Origin: Paucimonas lemoignei
GTDB lineage: Bacteria > Pseudomonadota > Gammaproteobacteria > Pseudomonadales > Pseudomonadaceae
DNA: 64,000 bases
NCBI GenBank assembly: GCA_900475325.1
Contig: LS483371.1
Coordinates: forward strand, 186,001-250,000
Reading direction: 5' to 3'
Both the position numbers and the translations under genes were made by a program. Shown here one piece after another: positions 1 to 12,925 of this stretch (position 1 is the stretch's first letter; the number at the start of each line of letters is the position of its first letter). Under the pieces are notes generated by a model, which worked only from the letters and a program-made list of their open reading frames with translations, searched no databases and was not told the DNA's origin.

Positions 1-2
1 TG

Positions 3-1115
3 CAAGCCGGTATCTGGCTGGCATGGGGCATGGCGCTGATTGCCATGCTGCTGCTGTGGAACCTCGAGCCTATTTTGCTGCATCTCGGGCAGGCTCCCGT
101 TAACGTCCACATGGCGGGTCAATTTTTGATCACTTTGCCCTTGGCGTTACCCGGCCTGCTGACCTTCATGGCGTTGCGTGGCTTTACCAGTGCGCTGGGG
201 CGTGCGGGGCCGGTCATGACCATCAGCCTGGGCGGCGCGGCGGCCAACTTCCTGCTCAATTACGCGATGATTCACCAGATGTTCGGCTTGCCCAATCTGG
301 GCCTGATGGGCATTGGGCTGGTAACGGCGTTGGTCACCAATGCCATGGCGCTGATCCTTGCCCTGCATATTCGCCGTAACCCGGCCTACGCCGCCTACCC
401 GATTCGCGAGGGTTTCTGGCAGCTGTCGCGCAGCCATCTCAAAGAGCTGTGGCGCCTGGGCTTGCCGATTGGCGGGACCTACGCGGTGGAAGTCGGGCTG
501 TTCACCTTTGCCGCGTTTTGCATGGGGGCCATGGGCAGTACCCAGATGGCGGCGCATCAGATCGCGCTGCAGACGGTGTCCATGGCGTTCATGATTCCGG
601 TGGGGATTTCCTATGCCGTGACCATGCGCATCGGTCAGCACTACGGCGCGGGTAATCTGCTGCTGGCGCGCACGGCGGGGCGCGCGGGGATAGCCTTTGG
701 CGGCGCAGTGATGCTGGCGTTCGGTCTGCTGTTCTGGCTCGCCCCACACGTGATCATTGGCTTGTTCCTCGATATCCGCGACCCCAAATTCGCCGAAATC
801 GTCGAGCTGGCCGTCAAGCTGCTGGCCATCGCGGCCTGGTTTGAACTGCTCGATGGCACGCAGACCATCGCCATGGGCGCAATTCGCGGTTTCAGGGATG
901 CGCGCACCACTTTCCTGATCGGCCTGGCCAGTTACTGGTTGGTCGCGGCCCCTGCTGCGTGGATCTTTGGCTTTTATACAAACCACGGCGCAGTGGGCGT
1001 CTGGTGGGGCCTGGCGCTGGGGCTGTTGTGTTCGGCGGTCGCGCTGACCTGGGCCTTCGAGCGCAAGACTGCGCGGTTGTTGCGCCAAGAGGCGGCCGTC
1101 CCGGTGATGGGGTAA
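3..1115 (+). CDS. MATE-family multidrug efflux transporter (5' truncated by window edge)
   Basis: C-terminal 370 residues of an inner-membrane MATE (NorM-type) antiporter, which exports cationic drugs in exchange for Na+ or H+. The reading frame is open back to the left edge, so the true start lies outside the window; family members are usually about 450-480 residues, so roughly 90 are missing. The visible part is a run of hydrophobic segments with typical MATE wording such as GLMGIGLVTALVTN and the stretch MGSTQMAAHQIALQ in the C-terminal bundle. It ends just before a class B repeat and is convergent with the EAL gene. The family is clear; the substrate and exact ortholog (NorM or PmpM type) are not. 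Confidence 0.9.
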   Translation, partial: QAGIWLAWGMALIAMLLLWNLEPILLHLGQAPVNVHMAGQFLITLPLALPGLLTFMALRGFTSALGRAGPVMTISLGGAAANFLLNYAMIHQMFGLPNLGLMGIGLVTALVTNAMALILALHIRRNPAYAAYPIREGFWQLSRSHLKELWRLGLPIGGTYAVEVGLFTFAAFCMGAMGSTQMAAHQIALQTVSMAFMIPVGISYAVTMRIGQHYGAGNLLLARTAGRAGIAFGGAVMLAFGLLFWLAPHVIIGLFLDIRDPKFAEIVELAVKLLAIAAWFELLDGTQTIAMGAIRGFRDARTTFLIGLASYWLVAAPAAWIFGFYTNHGAVGVWWGLALGLLCSAVALTWAFERKTARLLRQEAAVPVMG

Positions 1116-1134
1116 TCAGCCCCTGACGGGATAT

Positions 1135-1209
1135 TGTAGGCGCTGCCGAAGGCTGCGAATGGCAGTGTGTCAGAAGGACTGCGTTCGCAGCCTTCGGCAG
1201 CTCCTACAG
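1135..1209. repeat. Class B REP pair (hairpin)
   Basis: Two inverted arms, GTAGGCGCTGCCGAAGGCTG at the left and its near reverse complement at the right (ending GGCAGCTCCTACAGG), separated by about 25 nt. It fills the space between the convergent MATE and EAL genes and could act as a transcription barrier. Five more copies of the class occur in the window. Confidence 0.85.
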
Positions 1210-1210
1210 G

Positions 1211-2878
1211 TCAATTGCCGCTCAATACCCCCGGCGCATGCCGGTCGAACGTCAGGTAATTCACTAGCTCGGGCATGGGCAGCGGTTTGCTGATCAGATA
1301 GCCCTGCACCTGATCGCAGCCGTAGCTGCGCAGCAAGGCCAGTTGCTCGGCGGTTTCCACGCCTTCGGCCACCACTTCAAGGCTCAGGTTGTGGGCCAGG
1401 TTGATCATGGCGTGGACCAGTTTGCGGTTTTCCTCGCGCTGCTCCATCTCGCCCACAAAGCTCTTGTCGATTTTCAGCAAGGCGATGGGCAGGCTGTTGA
1501 GGTGTACGAACGATGAGAATCCGGTGCCGAAATCGTCCAGCGAGAAACGCACGCCCAGTCGGCCCAGAGCGTCCATGGTCTGTTTGACCAGATCGCTTCT
1601 GCGCATGACAGCGGTTTCGGTCAGTTCGAATTCCAGCCACTGCGCATCAATCCCGCGCTCGTCGATCAGCCTGCCCAGTGTCGCCAGCAGTTGATTGTCC
1701 TGAAATTGCCGAAACGACAGATTGATTGCCATGTGTAACGCCGGCAGGCCGCGTTCGCGCAGTGCCTGCATGTCGCGCAGCGCACGGGAAATCACCCAGT
1801 AGCCCAGGGGCACGATCAGCCCGCTTTGTTCGGCCAAGGGCACGAATTCGTTGGGCGGCAACAGCCCCCGCTCCTGATGACGCCAGCGCACCAGCGCTTC
1901 GAGGCCGACAATCTTGCCGCTGGTCAGGCACAGCCGGGGCTGATAATGCAGCTCCAGTTCATCCCGACGCAGAGCGCGACGTAATTCGGCTTCCAGGTCA
2001 GCCAGGCTGCGGGCATTGCGGTTGATGCGTTCGTTGAACAGGTGATATGTGCAGCCCTGCACGCCCTTGGCCTGTTGCATGGCGATATGCGCATGCCACA
2101 TCAGCGGGTCGGCGCCTGATTCGGAGCGCGAATGGGCAATACCCAGGCTGCAGCCGATCAGCAGGCTTTCGCCATCAATCCAGTAAGGCTCGGACAACGC
2201 TTGGGTAATGCGCTCAGCCATCCATTCGGCCCTGTGGGGCGCGCGGCGGGTGTCGATCAGCAGGGCAAATTCGTCGCTGCCCAGACGTGCGATCTGATCG
2301 CCTGCTTCAAGCTGACCTTTGAGTCGGGCAACCACCTGCAGAATCAGACGATCCCCGGCTTGATGGCCAAGGGCGTCGTTGGCGCGGCGAAAGTTATCCA
2401 TATCCAAGTGACCCAGCGCCATGCCCCGGCCGTTATTGTCCAGCAGGCGTGCCGCCAGCAACGTCTGGAAGCCCTGGCGATTGGCGATGCCGGTCAGCGG
2501 GTCCTGTTCGGCAAGGCTCTGCAAGGTATTTTCCAGCAACGCCCGTTCGCGCAGATGGCGCAGGCAGCGGCGCAGGATGGCGGGCGTCAGTTCGTCGCGA
2601 ACCAGCCAGTCGACTGCACCCATGGGGGCAGTCGAGGGTTCTTCATCCAGCAGCAGGATGACGGGCTGTTTCCAGCGCCCCGGTGCAGGTTGCAAAGCCG
2701 GCGTGGTCAACAGCACCGTGTCGTCGTCGACGAAAAGCTCGCAGCCAGCGTCCCATTGGGTGGCGCAGAGCAATACCGTTTCAGTTGCTGGCGGGGCGAG
2801 GCACTCACGCAGCAGTGCCGGCCATTCTGGCTCTTGGGCCAGTAACAGCAACCTTAAAGGTTGGACAGGCGTAGGCAA
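1211..2878 (-). CDS. Receiver-like / degenerate GGDEF / EAL protein, probable c-di-GMP phosphodiesterase
   Basis: A 555-residue cytoplasmic protein predicted to hydrolyse cyclic di-GMP. Residues 1-115 look like a divergent receiver domain (VILLLD near 73-78, then a GAVDWLVRDELTPA segment like receiver alpha4-beta5). A GGDEF domain follows (DPLTGIANR at 126-134), but the signature reads GSDEF at 200-204 and no RxxD inhibitory site precedes it, so cyclase activity is doubtful. The EAL domain (about 300-545) looks intact: EALVRW at 327, an Asn in NLSF, FELTET, DDFGTG, KIDKSF and EGVET. The start is TTG, supported by TGGAG upstream; no better ATG is near. No predicted membrane segment. It is transcribed alone, divergent from rep. 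Confidence 0.85.
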   Translation of the reverse strand: MPTPVQPLRLLLLAQEPEWPALLRECLAPPATETVLLCATQWDAGCELFVDDDTVLLTTPALQPAPGRWKQPVILLLDEEPSTAPMGAVDWLVRDELTPAILRRCLRHLRERALLENTLQSLAEQDPLTGIANRQGFQTLLAARLLDNNGRGMALGHLDMDNFRRANDALGHQAGDRLILQVVARLKGQLEAGDQIARLGSDEFALLIDTRRAPHRAEWMAERITQALSEPYWIDGESLLIGCSLGIAHSRSESGADPLMWHAHIAMQQAKGVQGCTYHLFNERINRNARSLADLEAELRRALRRDELELHYQPRLCLTSGKIVGLEALVRWRHQERGLLPPNEFVPLAEQSGLIVPLGYWVISRALRDMQALRERGLPALHMAINLSFRQFQDNQLLATLGRLIDERGIDAQWLEFELTETAVMRRSDLVKQTMDALGRLGVRFSLDDFGTGFSSFVHLNSLPIALLKIDKSFVGEMEQREENRKLVHAMINLAHNLSLEVVAEGVETAEQLALLRSYGCDQVQGYLISKPLPMPELVNYLTFDRHAPGVLSGN

Positions 2879-3093
2879 GTTGGCTCCAAAGACTCGAAAA
2901 AGAGACAGAACATACAGCCCTTCAATAGGGATCAGCCGACGCTCACACAGCGTTTAGGTGCGCAAATGTAACAAAACCAAAAAAATTAGATAGCCGTGTC
3001 ATACATAAGTAGGCACCCATTGGCAGACGGTCGCTGCACAATCGCCACAGCCTGTTAAAATGCCCGCCCATTTCGTAAGCGACTCTCTTCCTG

Positions 3094-5720
<2,627 letters not shown>

Positions 5721-5800
5721 TCGCTGAACCTTTGGGGGGGATTCTAATTCTGCTTGCAAGGCTTCTGAAAACACACAGAAGTCTTGGCTGACCTCGGACC

Positions 5801-5893
5801 TGTGGGAGCGAATTTATTCGCGAAGGCAATATCAAGACCTATAAAGATGCGTCGGATGTACTGGCCTCTTCGCGAATAATTTCGCTCCCACAG
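5801..5893. repeat. Class A REP pair (REPIN-like)
   Basis: Inverted arms GTGGGAGCGAATTTATTCGC and its complement near 5869-5891, with a roughly 45-nt spacer carrying the class A loop pattern (GATGCGTCGGATGTACTGGC). It sits between the convergent xpt and radC. The left flank GCTGACCTCGGACC is shared with the copies at 29503 and 62736. Confidence 0.9.
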
Positions 5894-5918
5894 GGAACCC
5901 CATTGGCCTTGACTCTGC

Positions 5919-6593
5919 CTACATCAACCCACACTCCATCATCGACAGCGGGTCACCATCGCCGATGATCACGTGGTCGAGCACCTTTACGTCGATCAGC
6001 CATAACGCATCGCGCAGGCGCTTGGTCAGGTCGATGTCTGCCTGGCTGGCTTCAGTCACGCCAGAAGGATGGTTGTGACAGAGGATCAGGCTCGCCGAGT
6101 TATGCGCCATGGCGCGTTTGACCACTTGGCGTGGGTGGACGTGGGCGCTGTTGATCGAGCCATGAAACAGCACTTCAAACGCCTGAACGCGATGTTTGTT
6201 GTCCAGAAACAGGCAGCCAAACACCTCGTGAGGCTCATGGCGCAGCAAGGCTTTGAGGTATGAGCGCACCTGGTCCGGGCTTTCCAGGGCTGATTCGCGT
6301 TTGAGGGACTCGGCCATGTGCCGCCGGGCCATCTCCATGACCGCCTGCAACTGCGCAAACTTTGCCGGACCCAGCCCCAAATGTGAGCTGAAAGTGCTCA
6401 AGTCTGCTTCGAGTAATTCACGCAGCCCGCCGAATTGATTCAACAGGTAACGAGCCAGATCTACAGCGCTTTTTCCGGCCACGCCGGTGCGTAAAAAAAT
6501 CGCCAACAGCTCGGCATCGGACAGACTCCCCGAACCCAGCTCCAGCAGCCGCTCGCGCGGGCGTTCGGCCTCAGGCCAGTTGCGAATACTCAT
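5919..6593 (-). CDS. radC: RadC-family (JAMM/MPN+) protein
   Basis: A 224-residue RadC-family protein. It was historically linked to DNA repair, but its role is unsettled; the fold is a JAMM metalloprotease-like domain. An N-terminal helix-hairpin-helix type region includes [13 protein letters not shown] and [10 protein letters not shown]. The C-terminal half carries the metal motif [18 protein letters not shown], with His-x-His and Asp in place. The start ATG at 6593 follows a strong GGGAGGTGG Shine-Dalgarno; the frame stays open far upstream, but that stretch lies antisense to coaBC and is not coding. It is divergent from coaBC with about 170 nt between them. Confidence 0.93.
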   Translation of the reverse strand: MSIRNWPEAERPRERLLELGSGSLSDAELLAIFLRTGVAGKSAVDLARYLLNQFGGLRELLEADLSTFSSHLGLGPAKFAQLQAVMEMARRHMAESLKRESALESPDQVRSYLKALLRHEPHEVFGCLFLDNKHRVQAFEVLFHGSINSAHVHPRQVVKRAMAHNSASLILCHNHPSGVTEASQADIDLTKRLRDALWLIDVKVLDHVIIGDGDPLSMMECGLM

Positions 6594-6761
6594 ACCACCT
6601 CCCTGTGTATTGGCACCGCTGTTGCGGTGCGGTCGCTGTGCTATCTTAGCCCATCTTTTTTGCGCGGTGATCGGTGCTCCGGCACGCTCGCTTTGAGACG
6701 GCAAAGCCCCCTGGGAGGCGTCATCGCCGTCGCGCATCACTCGACTAAATAAGGCAGGCCT

Positions 6762-7970
6762 ATGCAGCGGCTGTATCGGAAACGCATTGTTCTCGGCGTC
6801 GGCGGTGGCATCGCGGCCTACAAGAGCGCAGAACTGGTTCGACGCTTGCGCGATCTCGGCGCTGAAGTGCGTGTCGTCATGACCCGAGGTGGTGCTGAGT
6901 TCATCACCCCGCTGACCATGCAGGCCCTGTCTGGGCACCCGGTTCACCTGGATTTGCTCGACCCGGCGGCTGAAGCGGCCATGGGGCATATCGAACTGGC
7001 CAAGTGGGCCGATCTGATCCTGATCGCGCCCGGCACCGCCGACCTGATTGCCCGGCTGGCGCAAGGCATCGCCAATGACCTGCTGACCACCATCGTGCTG
7101 GCCACGGATGCCATTGTGGCGCTCGCCCCGGCGATGAATCAGGCCATGTGGCGCGACGCTTCGGTGCAAGCCAACATCCGTCTGCTTGAAACACGTGACT
7201 TCCGTATTTTTGGCCCTGCCAGTGGTAGCCAGGCCTGCGGTGATGTCGGTTTCGGTCGCATGCTCGAACCGGACGATCTGGCCCAGTCTGCCGCCGATTG
7301 CTTCCAGCGTCTGTCCTTGACCGGCAAGCACGTGCTGATCACCGCTGGCCCCACTCAGGAAAACATTGACCCGGTGCGCTACATCACCAACCACAGCTCC
7401 GGGAAAATGGGTTTTGCCCTGGCCGAAGCCGCGGTTGAAGCAGGCGCACGTGTCACCTTGATCACCGGGCCAGTCAACCTGCCGACTCCGGATCGTGTGT
7501 CGCGCGTCGATGTCGTCAGCGCCCGGGATATGCTCGCCGCCTGCGAAGCCGCGATCCCCTGCGACCTATTCATCGCGTCCGCCGCGGTTGCCGACTATCG
7601 TCCTGAAGTGGTTGCCCCGCACAAACTCAAGAAGGACCCGTCCACGGGTGACGGCCTGCTGCTGCAAATGGTGCGCAACCCGGACATCCTGGCGACCATC
7701 GCGACGCGCCCGGATCGCCCGTTCAGCGTGGGTTTTGCCGCTGAAACCGAACACCTGCTCGACTATGCCGCGCGCAAGCTCAAGGACAAGAACCTTGACC
7801 TGATCGTGGCCAACGATGTTGCCAACCCCAGCATCGGTTTCAACAGCGAAGAGAACGCCTGCAGCGTGATTGACCGCGCGTTGCACGCGACCCTCTTCGC
7901 CCAGACCAGCAAGGGCAAGATTGCCCGTCAGCTGATCACTTTTATCGCCGAACGAATGAACCAGGTTTAA
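6762..7970 (+). CDS. coaBC: Bifunctional phosphopantothenoylcysteine decarboxylase / phosphopantothenate-cysteine ligase
   Basis: A 402-residue bifunctional coenzyme A enzyme (also called Dfp). The N-terminal flavoprotein half (about 1-190) decarboxylates phosphopantothenoylcysteine; the C-terminal half (about 190-400) ligates cysteine to phosphopantothenate with CTP. Visible features are [17 protein letters not shown], the PAMNQAMW motif, the catalytic-cysteine segment [12 protein letters not shown], and the ligase signature [20 protein letters not shown] later lysine-containing segment, KLKKD, is also in place. It is probably co-transcribed with dut, which starts six bases downstream, an arrangement common in gamma-proteobacteria. 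Confidence 0.97.
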   Translation: MQRLYRKRIVLGVGGGIAAYKSAELVRRLRDLGAEVRVVMTRGGAEFITPLTMQALSGHPVHLDLLDPAAEAAMGHIELAKWADLILIAPGTADLIARLAQGIANDLLTTIVLATDAIVALAPAMNQAMWRDASVQANIRLLETRDFRIFGPASGSQACGDVGFGRMLEPDDLAQSAADCFQRLSLTGKHVLITAGPTQENIDPVRYITNHSSGKMGFALAEAAVEAGARVTLITGPVNLPTPDRVSRVDVVSARDMLAACEAAIPCDLFIASAAVADYRPEVVAPHKLKKDPSTGDGLLLQMVRNPDILATIATRPDRPFSVGFAAETEHLLDYAARKLKDKNLDLIVANDVANPSIGFNSEENACSVIDRALHATLFAQTSKGKIARQLITFIAERMNQV

Positions 7971-7976
7971 TCACGA

Positions 7977-8432
7977 ATGCACGCTCTACAAGCCAAAATC
8001 CTCGACCCTCGCATTGGCAGCGAATTCCCATTGCCGGCGTACGCCACTGTCGGTTCCGCCGGCCTTGATCTGCGCGCCATGCTCAAGGAAGACACCGTTC
8101 TTGAGCCGGGCCAGACCTTGCTGATCCCCACTGGCCTGTCGATCTACATCGGCGATCCGGGCCTGGCGGCGCTGATCCTGCCGCGCTCCGGGCTGGGTCA
8201 TAAGCACGGCATCGTGCTGGGCAATCTGGTGGGGTTGATCGACTCCGATTATCAGGGCGAACTGATGGTGTCCTGCTGGAACCGTGGGCAAACAGCGTTC
8301 AAAATCGCAATTGGCGAGCGCATGGCCCAACTGGTGCTGGTGCCGGTGGTGCAGGCGCACTTTGAGCTCGTTGAAGAGTTCGACGAAAGCCAGCGTGGCG
8401 CCGGTGGCTTTGGTCATTCGGGTAGCCACTGA
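7977..8432 (+). CDS. dut: dUTP diphosphatase
   Basis: A 151-residue homotrimeric dUTPase that hydrolyses dUTP to dUMP and pyrophosphate, keeping uracil out of DNA and supplying dTMP synthesis. All five family motifs can be read: [34 protein letters not shown] with the catalytic Asp, the [12 protein letters not shown] segment, and the glycine-rich C-terminal arm [10 protein letters not shown]. Length matches the Escherichia coli enzyme. It lies six bases after coaBC and about 70-100 nt before algC, so the three may form one transcription unit. Confidence 0.97.
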   Translation: MHALQAKILDPRIGSEFPLPAYATVGSAGLDLRAMLKEDTVLEPGQTLLIPTGLSIYIGDPGLAALILPRSGLGHKHGIVLGNLVGLIDSDYQGELMVSCWNRGQTAFKIAIGERMAQLVLVPVVQAHFELVEEFDESQRGAGGFGHSGSH

Positions 8433-8505
8433 TCGGCTGATGGATGTGCAGGTTCGCTGCCGATAGGCCTTTGGCTCATCGCAGATCGAGTGGGTAGCTG
8501 CAGCG

Positions 8506-11139
8506 GTGCAGAGTGAATTACCGGAGAGCGGTCAGGTGAAAGGCAGTCAGCATCATGAAGTGTTCGATTACCAGCCTCCTGCTGCGGGCCTGCACGCGTT
8601 CTTTCCTGGGGCTTTCGCGGTCCTGATCGGCCTGATTGCGTCGAGCATGCTGGTGTACCTGGCATTGAGCGGCAACGCTCAAGGGCCGTCGGCTGAGCAG
8701 ATACTGGCCCGCAGTCAGGCCGCGTCGGTGGGGCTGGCCCTCAAACAGATCAATGCCGAGACCCGGGCTGCGGCTCAGGATTCCGGTTTGGTTCAGGCGC
8801 TGAAAAGCGGTGATCCGGCCGCCATCGCTCAGGCTCAAGGCCAGCTGCACGCCCGTGACGGCCTGCTCGGTGCACGCCTGAGCCCATTGGGTATCGACAT
8901 CGACACCCAAGGCTCGCTGCCCGTCAGCTTCACCACGCTGGATATGCTCAACAAAGCCGCGCAAGGCGAAGACGCACTGCCCGAAGCGCGCAAGGTAGGC
9001 GAGCGCTGGATGCTCTACAGCGCTGCACCTGTGCGGGTAACGCCAACTGCGCCGGTGAGCGGCACGTTACTGTTCGCGTTCGATCCGCAACGCCTCGTCA
9101 ACGCCGTGCCACCCATGCCCGAGGCGATGGGGCGCGTGCGTCTGATCCAGCAATTCGGCAGCGGTCCGGAGCAGGTGTTTCTGGACCGTGGGCAGTCAGC
9201 GGGTGGCAAGCCGCAGAGCCTGGATACCGGTTTTGCCAGCTGGAAACTCGAGTTTTCTGCGGGCCCGGCATTGAATAGCCCCACCCCATGGTTGTTTTTG
9301 GCACTCGCTGCACTGGTCGCTCTAGCCGGTGCCCTACTGGGCCTGTACCTCAATGAGAGGGCTTTGCAGCGACGGATTTGCGCGGATGTCCGACAGCTGG
9401 ATCAGCTGCTCGAAGAACTCTCCAGCGGAAAAGCCGTCAAACCCTTCGGTTTGGGCCTGCCCGTCCTCGACAGGCTGGCTCAGCAACTCGCGCGTTTCTC
9501 GCCTACCACTAAACAACCTGCTAGCGCAGACGTTGATGTAGCAGTGCAGTCACGTAGTACACCTAGTATCGATACGGCCGGTCTTGAGACCGGTGTTGAA
9601 ACAAGTCGTGCGTCAGCATCGGCCACGCGTGCCGCCTCCGGCGCCGTATGGACCGATCCGCTGTTCCTCGATACCGACATTCTCGATATCGACATCCTCG
9701 ACGACAACCAGGACTTCCTGAGATCGGAGCACCCCCCAGTTATGAGCAGTCCAGCATCTGTTGCACCAAAATTCCCTGATGATATTTTCCGTGCCTACGA
9801 CATCCGTGGCGTGGTCGGGGACACCCTCAGCGCTGAAACCGCGTATTGGATTGGCCGTGCCGTGGGCTCCGAAAGCCTGGCCCAGAATGAGCCGAACGTC
9901 AGCGTAGGTCGCGATGGGCGCCTTTCCGGCCCTGAACTGGTGCAACAGCTTATTCAAGGTCTGCACGACAGCGGTTGCCACGTCAGCGATGTGGGCCTGG
10001 TGCCAACGCCTGCGCTGTATTACGCAGCCAACGTGCTGGCGGGCAAGACTGGCGTCATGCTTACCGGCAGCCACAACCCGAAAGACTACAACGGCTTCAA
10101 GATCGTCATCGCGGGTGACACCCTGGCCAACGAGCAGATCCAGGCCCTGCACGATCGCATCAAGACCGGCAACCTGACGTCCGCCAAAGGCAGCATCACC
10201 AAAGTCGACATCCTGGATCGCTACTTCAAGCAGATCAAAGACGACATCGTCATGGCCCGCAAGATGAAAGTGGTCGTGGATTGCGGCAACGGCGCAGCCG
10301 GCGTTATCGCGCCTCAGTTGATCGAAGCGCTGGGTTGCGAAGTGATTTCGCTGTTCGCTGAAGTGGACGGCAACTTCCCGAACCACCACCCGGATCCGGG
10401 CAAGCTGGAAAACCTGCAAGACCTGATCGCCAAGGTCAAAGAGACCGGCGCCGACCTGGGCCTGGCGTTTGACGGCGACGGCGACCGTGTCGGCGTAGTC
10501 ACCAACGAAGGTAACGTGGTCTATCCGGACCGTCTGCTGATGCTGTTCGCCCTGGACGTGCTCAAGCGTAATCCGGGCGCCGACATCATTTTCGACGTCA
10601 AATGCACCCGTCGCCTGACGCCTCTGATTCAGGAGCATGGCGGTCGTCCGGTCATGTGGAAAACCGGTCACTCGCTGATCAAGAAGCAGATGAAGAAAAG
10701 CGGCGCGCTGCTGGCTGGCGAAATGAGCGGCCACATCTTCTTCAAAGAGCGCTGGTTCGGTTTTGACGACGGCATCTACAGCGCCGCACGCCTGCTGGAG
10801 ATTCTCAGCCAGGAGTCGATGAGCGCCGAAGAGCTGTTCGAAACCTTCCCGAATGATGTTTCGACCCCTGAAATCAACATCAAAGTGACTGATACCACCA
10901 AGTTCAGCATCATAGAAGCGCTGGAAAAAGATGCTCAGTGGGGCGATGCCAAACTGACCAGCATTGACGGTGTGCGTGTGGATTACCCACACGGCTGGGG
11001 TCTGGTGCGTGCTTCCAACACAACACCAGTCCTGGTGCTGCGTTTTGAAGCCGAAACCGAAGCCGAGCTGCAGCGCATCAAAGATGTGTTCCATGCCGAG
11101 CTGAAAAAAGTTGCACCGGATCTCCAACTTCCGTTCTGA
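8506..11139 (+). CDS. algC: Membrane-anchored phosphomannomutase/phosphoglucomutase AlgC with long N-terminal extension
   Basis: An 877-residue protein. Residues 413-877 match the soluble 463-residue AlgC, which interconverts mannose-6-P/mannose-1-P and glucose-6-P/glucose-1-P for alginate, LPS and Psl-type sugars. The catalytic serine loop TGSHNPKDYNG is near 520, the metal loop DGDGDR near 660, and the phosphate-binding RASNTTP near the C-terminus. The first 412 residues hold two likely transmembrane segments (about 32-56 and 262-285) enclosing a roughly 200-residue periplasmic domain, then a linker. The GTG at 8506 is the longest start; a GTG at 8536 has a better Shine-Dalgarno (GGAGAG). 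The soluble start would be the ATG at 9742. Whether both forms are made cannot be seen. argB follows 28 nt downstream. Confidence 0.9.
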   Translation: MQSELPESGQVKGSQHHEVFDYQPPAAGLHAFFPGAFAVLIGLIASSMLVYLALSGNAQGPSAEQILARSQAASVGLALKQINAETRAAAQDSGLVQALKSGDPAAIAQAQGQLHARDGLLGARLSPLGIDIDTQGSLPVSFTTLDMLNKAAQGEDALPEARKVGERWMLYSAAPVRVTPTAPVSGTLLFAFDPQRLVNAVPPMPEAMGRVRLIQQFGSGPEQVFLDRGQSAGGKPQSLDTGFASWKLEFSAGPALNSPTPWLFLALAALVALAGALLGLYLNERALQRRICADVRQLDQLLEELSSGKAVKPFGLGLPVLDRLAQQLARFSPTTKQPASADVDVAVQSRSTPSIDTAGLETGVETSRASASATRAASGAVWTDPLFLDTDILDIDILDDNQDFLRSEHPPVMSSPASVAPKFPDDIFRAYDIRGVVGDTLSAETAYWIGRAVGSESLAQNEPNVSVGRDGRLSGPELVQQLIQGLHDSGCHVSDVGLVPTPALYYAANVLAGKTGVMLTGSHNPKDYNGFKIVIAGDTLANEQIQALHDRIKTGNLTSAKGSITKVDILDRYFKQIKDDIVMARKMKVVVDCGNGAAGVIAPQLIEALGCEVISLFAEVDGNFPNHHPDPGKLENLQDLIAKVKETGADLGLAFDGDGDRVGVVTNEGNVVYPDRLLMLFALDVLKRNPGADIIFDVKCTRRLTPLIQEHGGRPVMWKTGHSLIKKQMKKSGALLAGEMSGHIFFKERWFGFDDGIYSAARLLEILSQESMSAEELFETFPNDVSTPEINIKVTDTTKFSIIEALEKDAQWGDAKLTSIDGVRVDYPHGWGLVRASNTTPVLVLRFEAETEAELQRIKDVFHAELKKVAPDLQLPF

Positions 11140-11167
11140 TTGTTTTTTCCTTTGACTGGAGCCCTGA

Positions 11168-12076
<909 letters not shown>

Positions 12077-12097
12077 TCTGACGGCTGCCTGATTACC

Positions 12098-12190
12098 TGT
12101 GGGAGCGAATTCATTCGCGAATACGGTCGTACAGACGATGAATCTCTATCGGATGTACCGGCCATTTCGCGAATGAATTCGCTCCCACAG
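12098..12190. repeat. Class A REP pair (REPIN-like)
   Basis: Full class A element with arms GTGGGAGCGAATTCATTCGC and complement; the spacer contains CAGACGATGAATCTCTATCG and GGATGTACCGGCC, nearly the same as in the copy at 32616. It lies between argB and the shared terminator. Confidence 0.92.
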
Positions 12191-12212
12191 TTTCGGTGAT
12201 CGTCTTCGGTCA

Positions 12213-12254
12213 CAAAAAAGGCCCTGCCGGAAATCTTCCGTCAGGGCCTTTTTT
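12213..12254. terminator. Bidirectional intrinsic terminator between argB and the DUF4124 gene
   Basis: A GC-rich stem (AAAAAAGGCCCTG pairing with CAGGGCCTTTTTT, plus inner CCGGAA/TTCCG pairing) with an A-tract on one side and a T-tract on the other. It can end transcription of argB (+) and of the pyrE/DUF4124 unit (-). Confidence 0.92.
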
Positions 12255-12268
12255 GATCGGCGTAGAAA

Positions 12269-12919
12269 TTACTGCGCCATCAGCCTCTGAATCCGCACAC
12301 GATCCTGATCGAATGCCGACTCGGCCTGTTCGCGGGTCGCCTGGTAGCGCTTGATGTCTTGATCAAGGCGCTGCTGCTGATCGCGCAAGTCGTCGAGCTT
12401 ATCGATCAGCGCTTTCGATACCGGCCTGCCCGCCCGCTCCTGATCCGCAGCTTGCCCCTGAAAAGTGGCCTGTTGCGCCAATACAGCGGTCAGATTGCCT
12501 TGGGTCAGGCCGATCAGCGTATCCAGCTCTGAAAGCTTGCGCGCCTTGGTTCGGTCCACGTCTTCGACACTGCTGTACAGGCTCATGAGTTGCGCGTCGG
12601 CGCTGGCTTGAGCCTTTTTGGCCTGTGCCTGCTGAACCTGCTCGGCGGTCAGAGCGGGCGCAACGGTCTGCACCACCCGGCCTCGGGCATTGAGGACTTC
12701 ATAGCCCTTGGCGACGTATTCCGGAGGCACGCCCTGACGATCCAGGACGGTCACGCCTCGGCTGTCGACGTAGCGATAAAGCAGTATTTCGGGCGTGTCA
12801 GCGGCCTGCACAGCTGCAATCGGACCAATGCCCAGGGATAAAAGCGCACAAACAAACCCCAGCACTTTAAGGCTGAACCTCGTTTGATACCCCTGCGCAA
12901 CCCGATCAAGAGCGGACAT
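12269..12919 (-). CDS. Secreted DUF4124 domain protein of unknown function
   Basis: A 216-residue protein with an N-terminal hydrophobic segment (about 17-40, ending AVQAA) that reads as a signal peptide, so it is probably periplasmic. A short DUF4124-type segment follows (LLYRYVDSRGVTVLDRQGVPPEYVAKGYEVLN), then a long, Gln/Ala/Lys/Asp-rich helical region (about 95-216) likely to form a coiled coil. The ATG at 12919 is preferred over the adjacent TTG. It begins six nt after the stop of pyrE on the same strand, so the two are likely co-transcribed. DUF4124 has no assigned function and I assign none. Confidence 0.8.
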   Translation of the reverse strand: MSALDRVAQGYQTRFSLKVLGFVCALLSLGIGPIAAVQAADTPEILLYRYVDSRGVTVLDRQGVPPEYVAKGYEVLNARGRVVQTVAPALTAEQVQQAQAKKAQASADAQLMSLYSSVEDVDRTKARKLSELDTLIGLTQGNLTAVLAQQATFQGQAADQERAGRPVSKALIDKLDDLRDQQQRLDQDIKRYQATREQAESAFDQDRVRIQRLMAQ

Positions 12920-12925
12920 CAAGGG

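Noticed and set aside
6594..7394. Extension of the radC frame upstream of its ATG
   Set aside because: Lies antisense to coaBC; a strong Shine-Dalgarno precedes the ATG at 6593 and family length fits.
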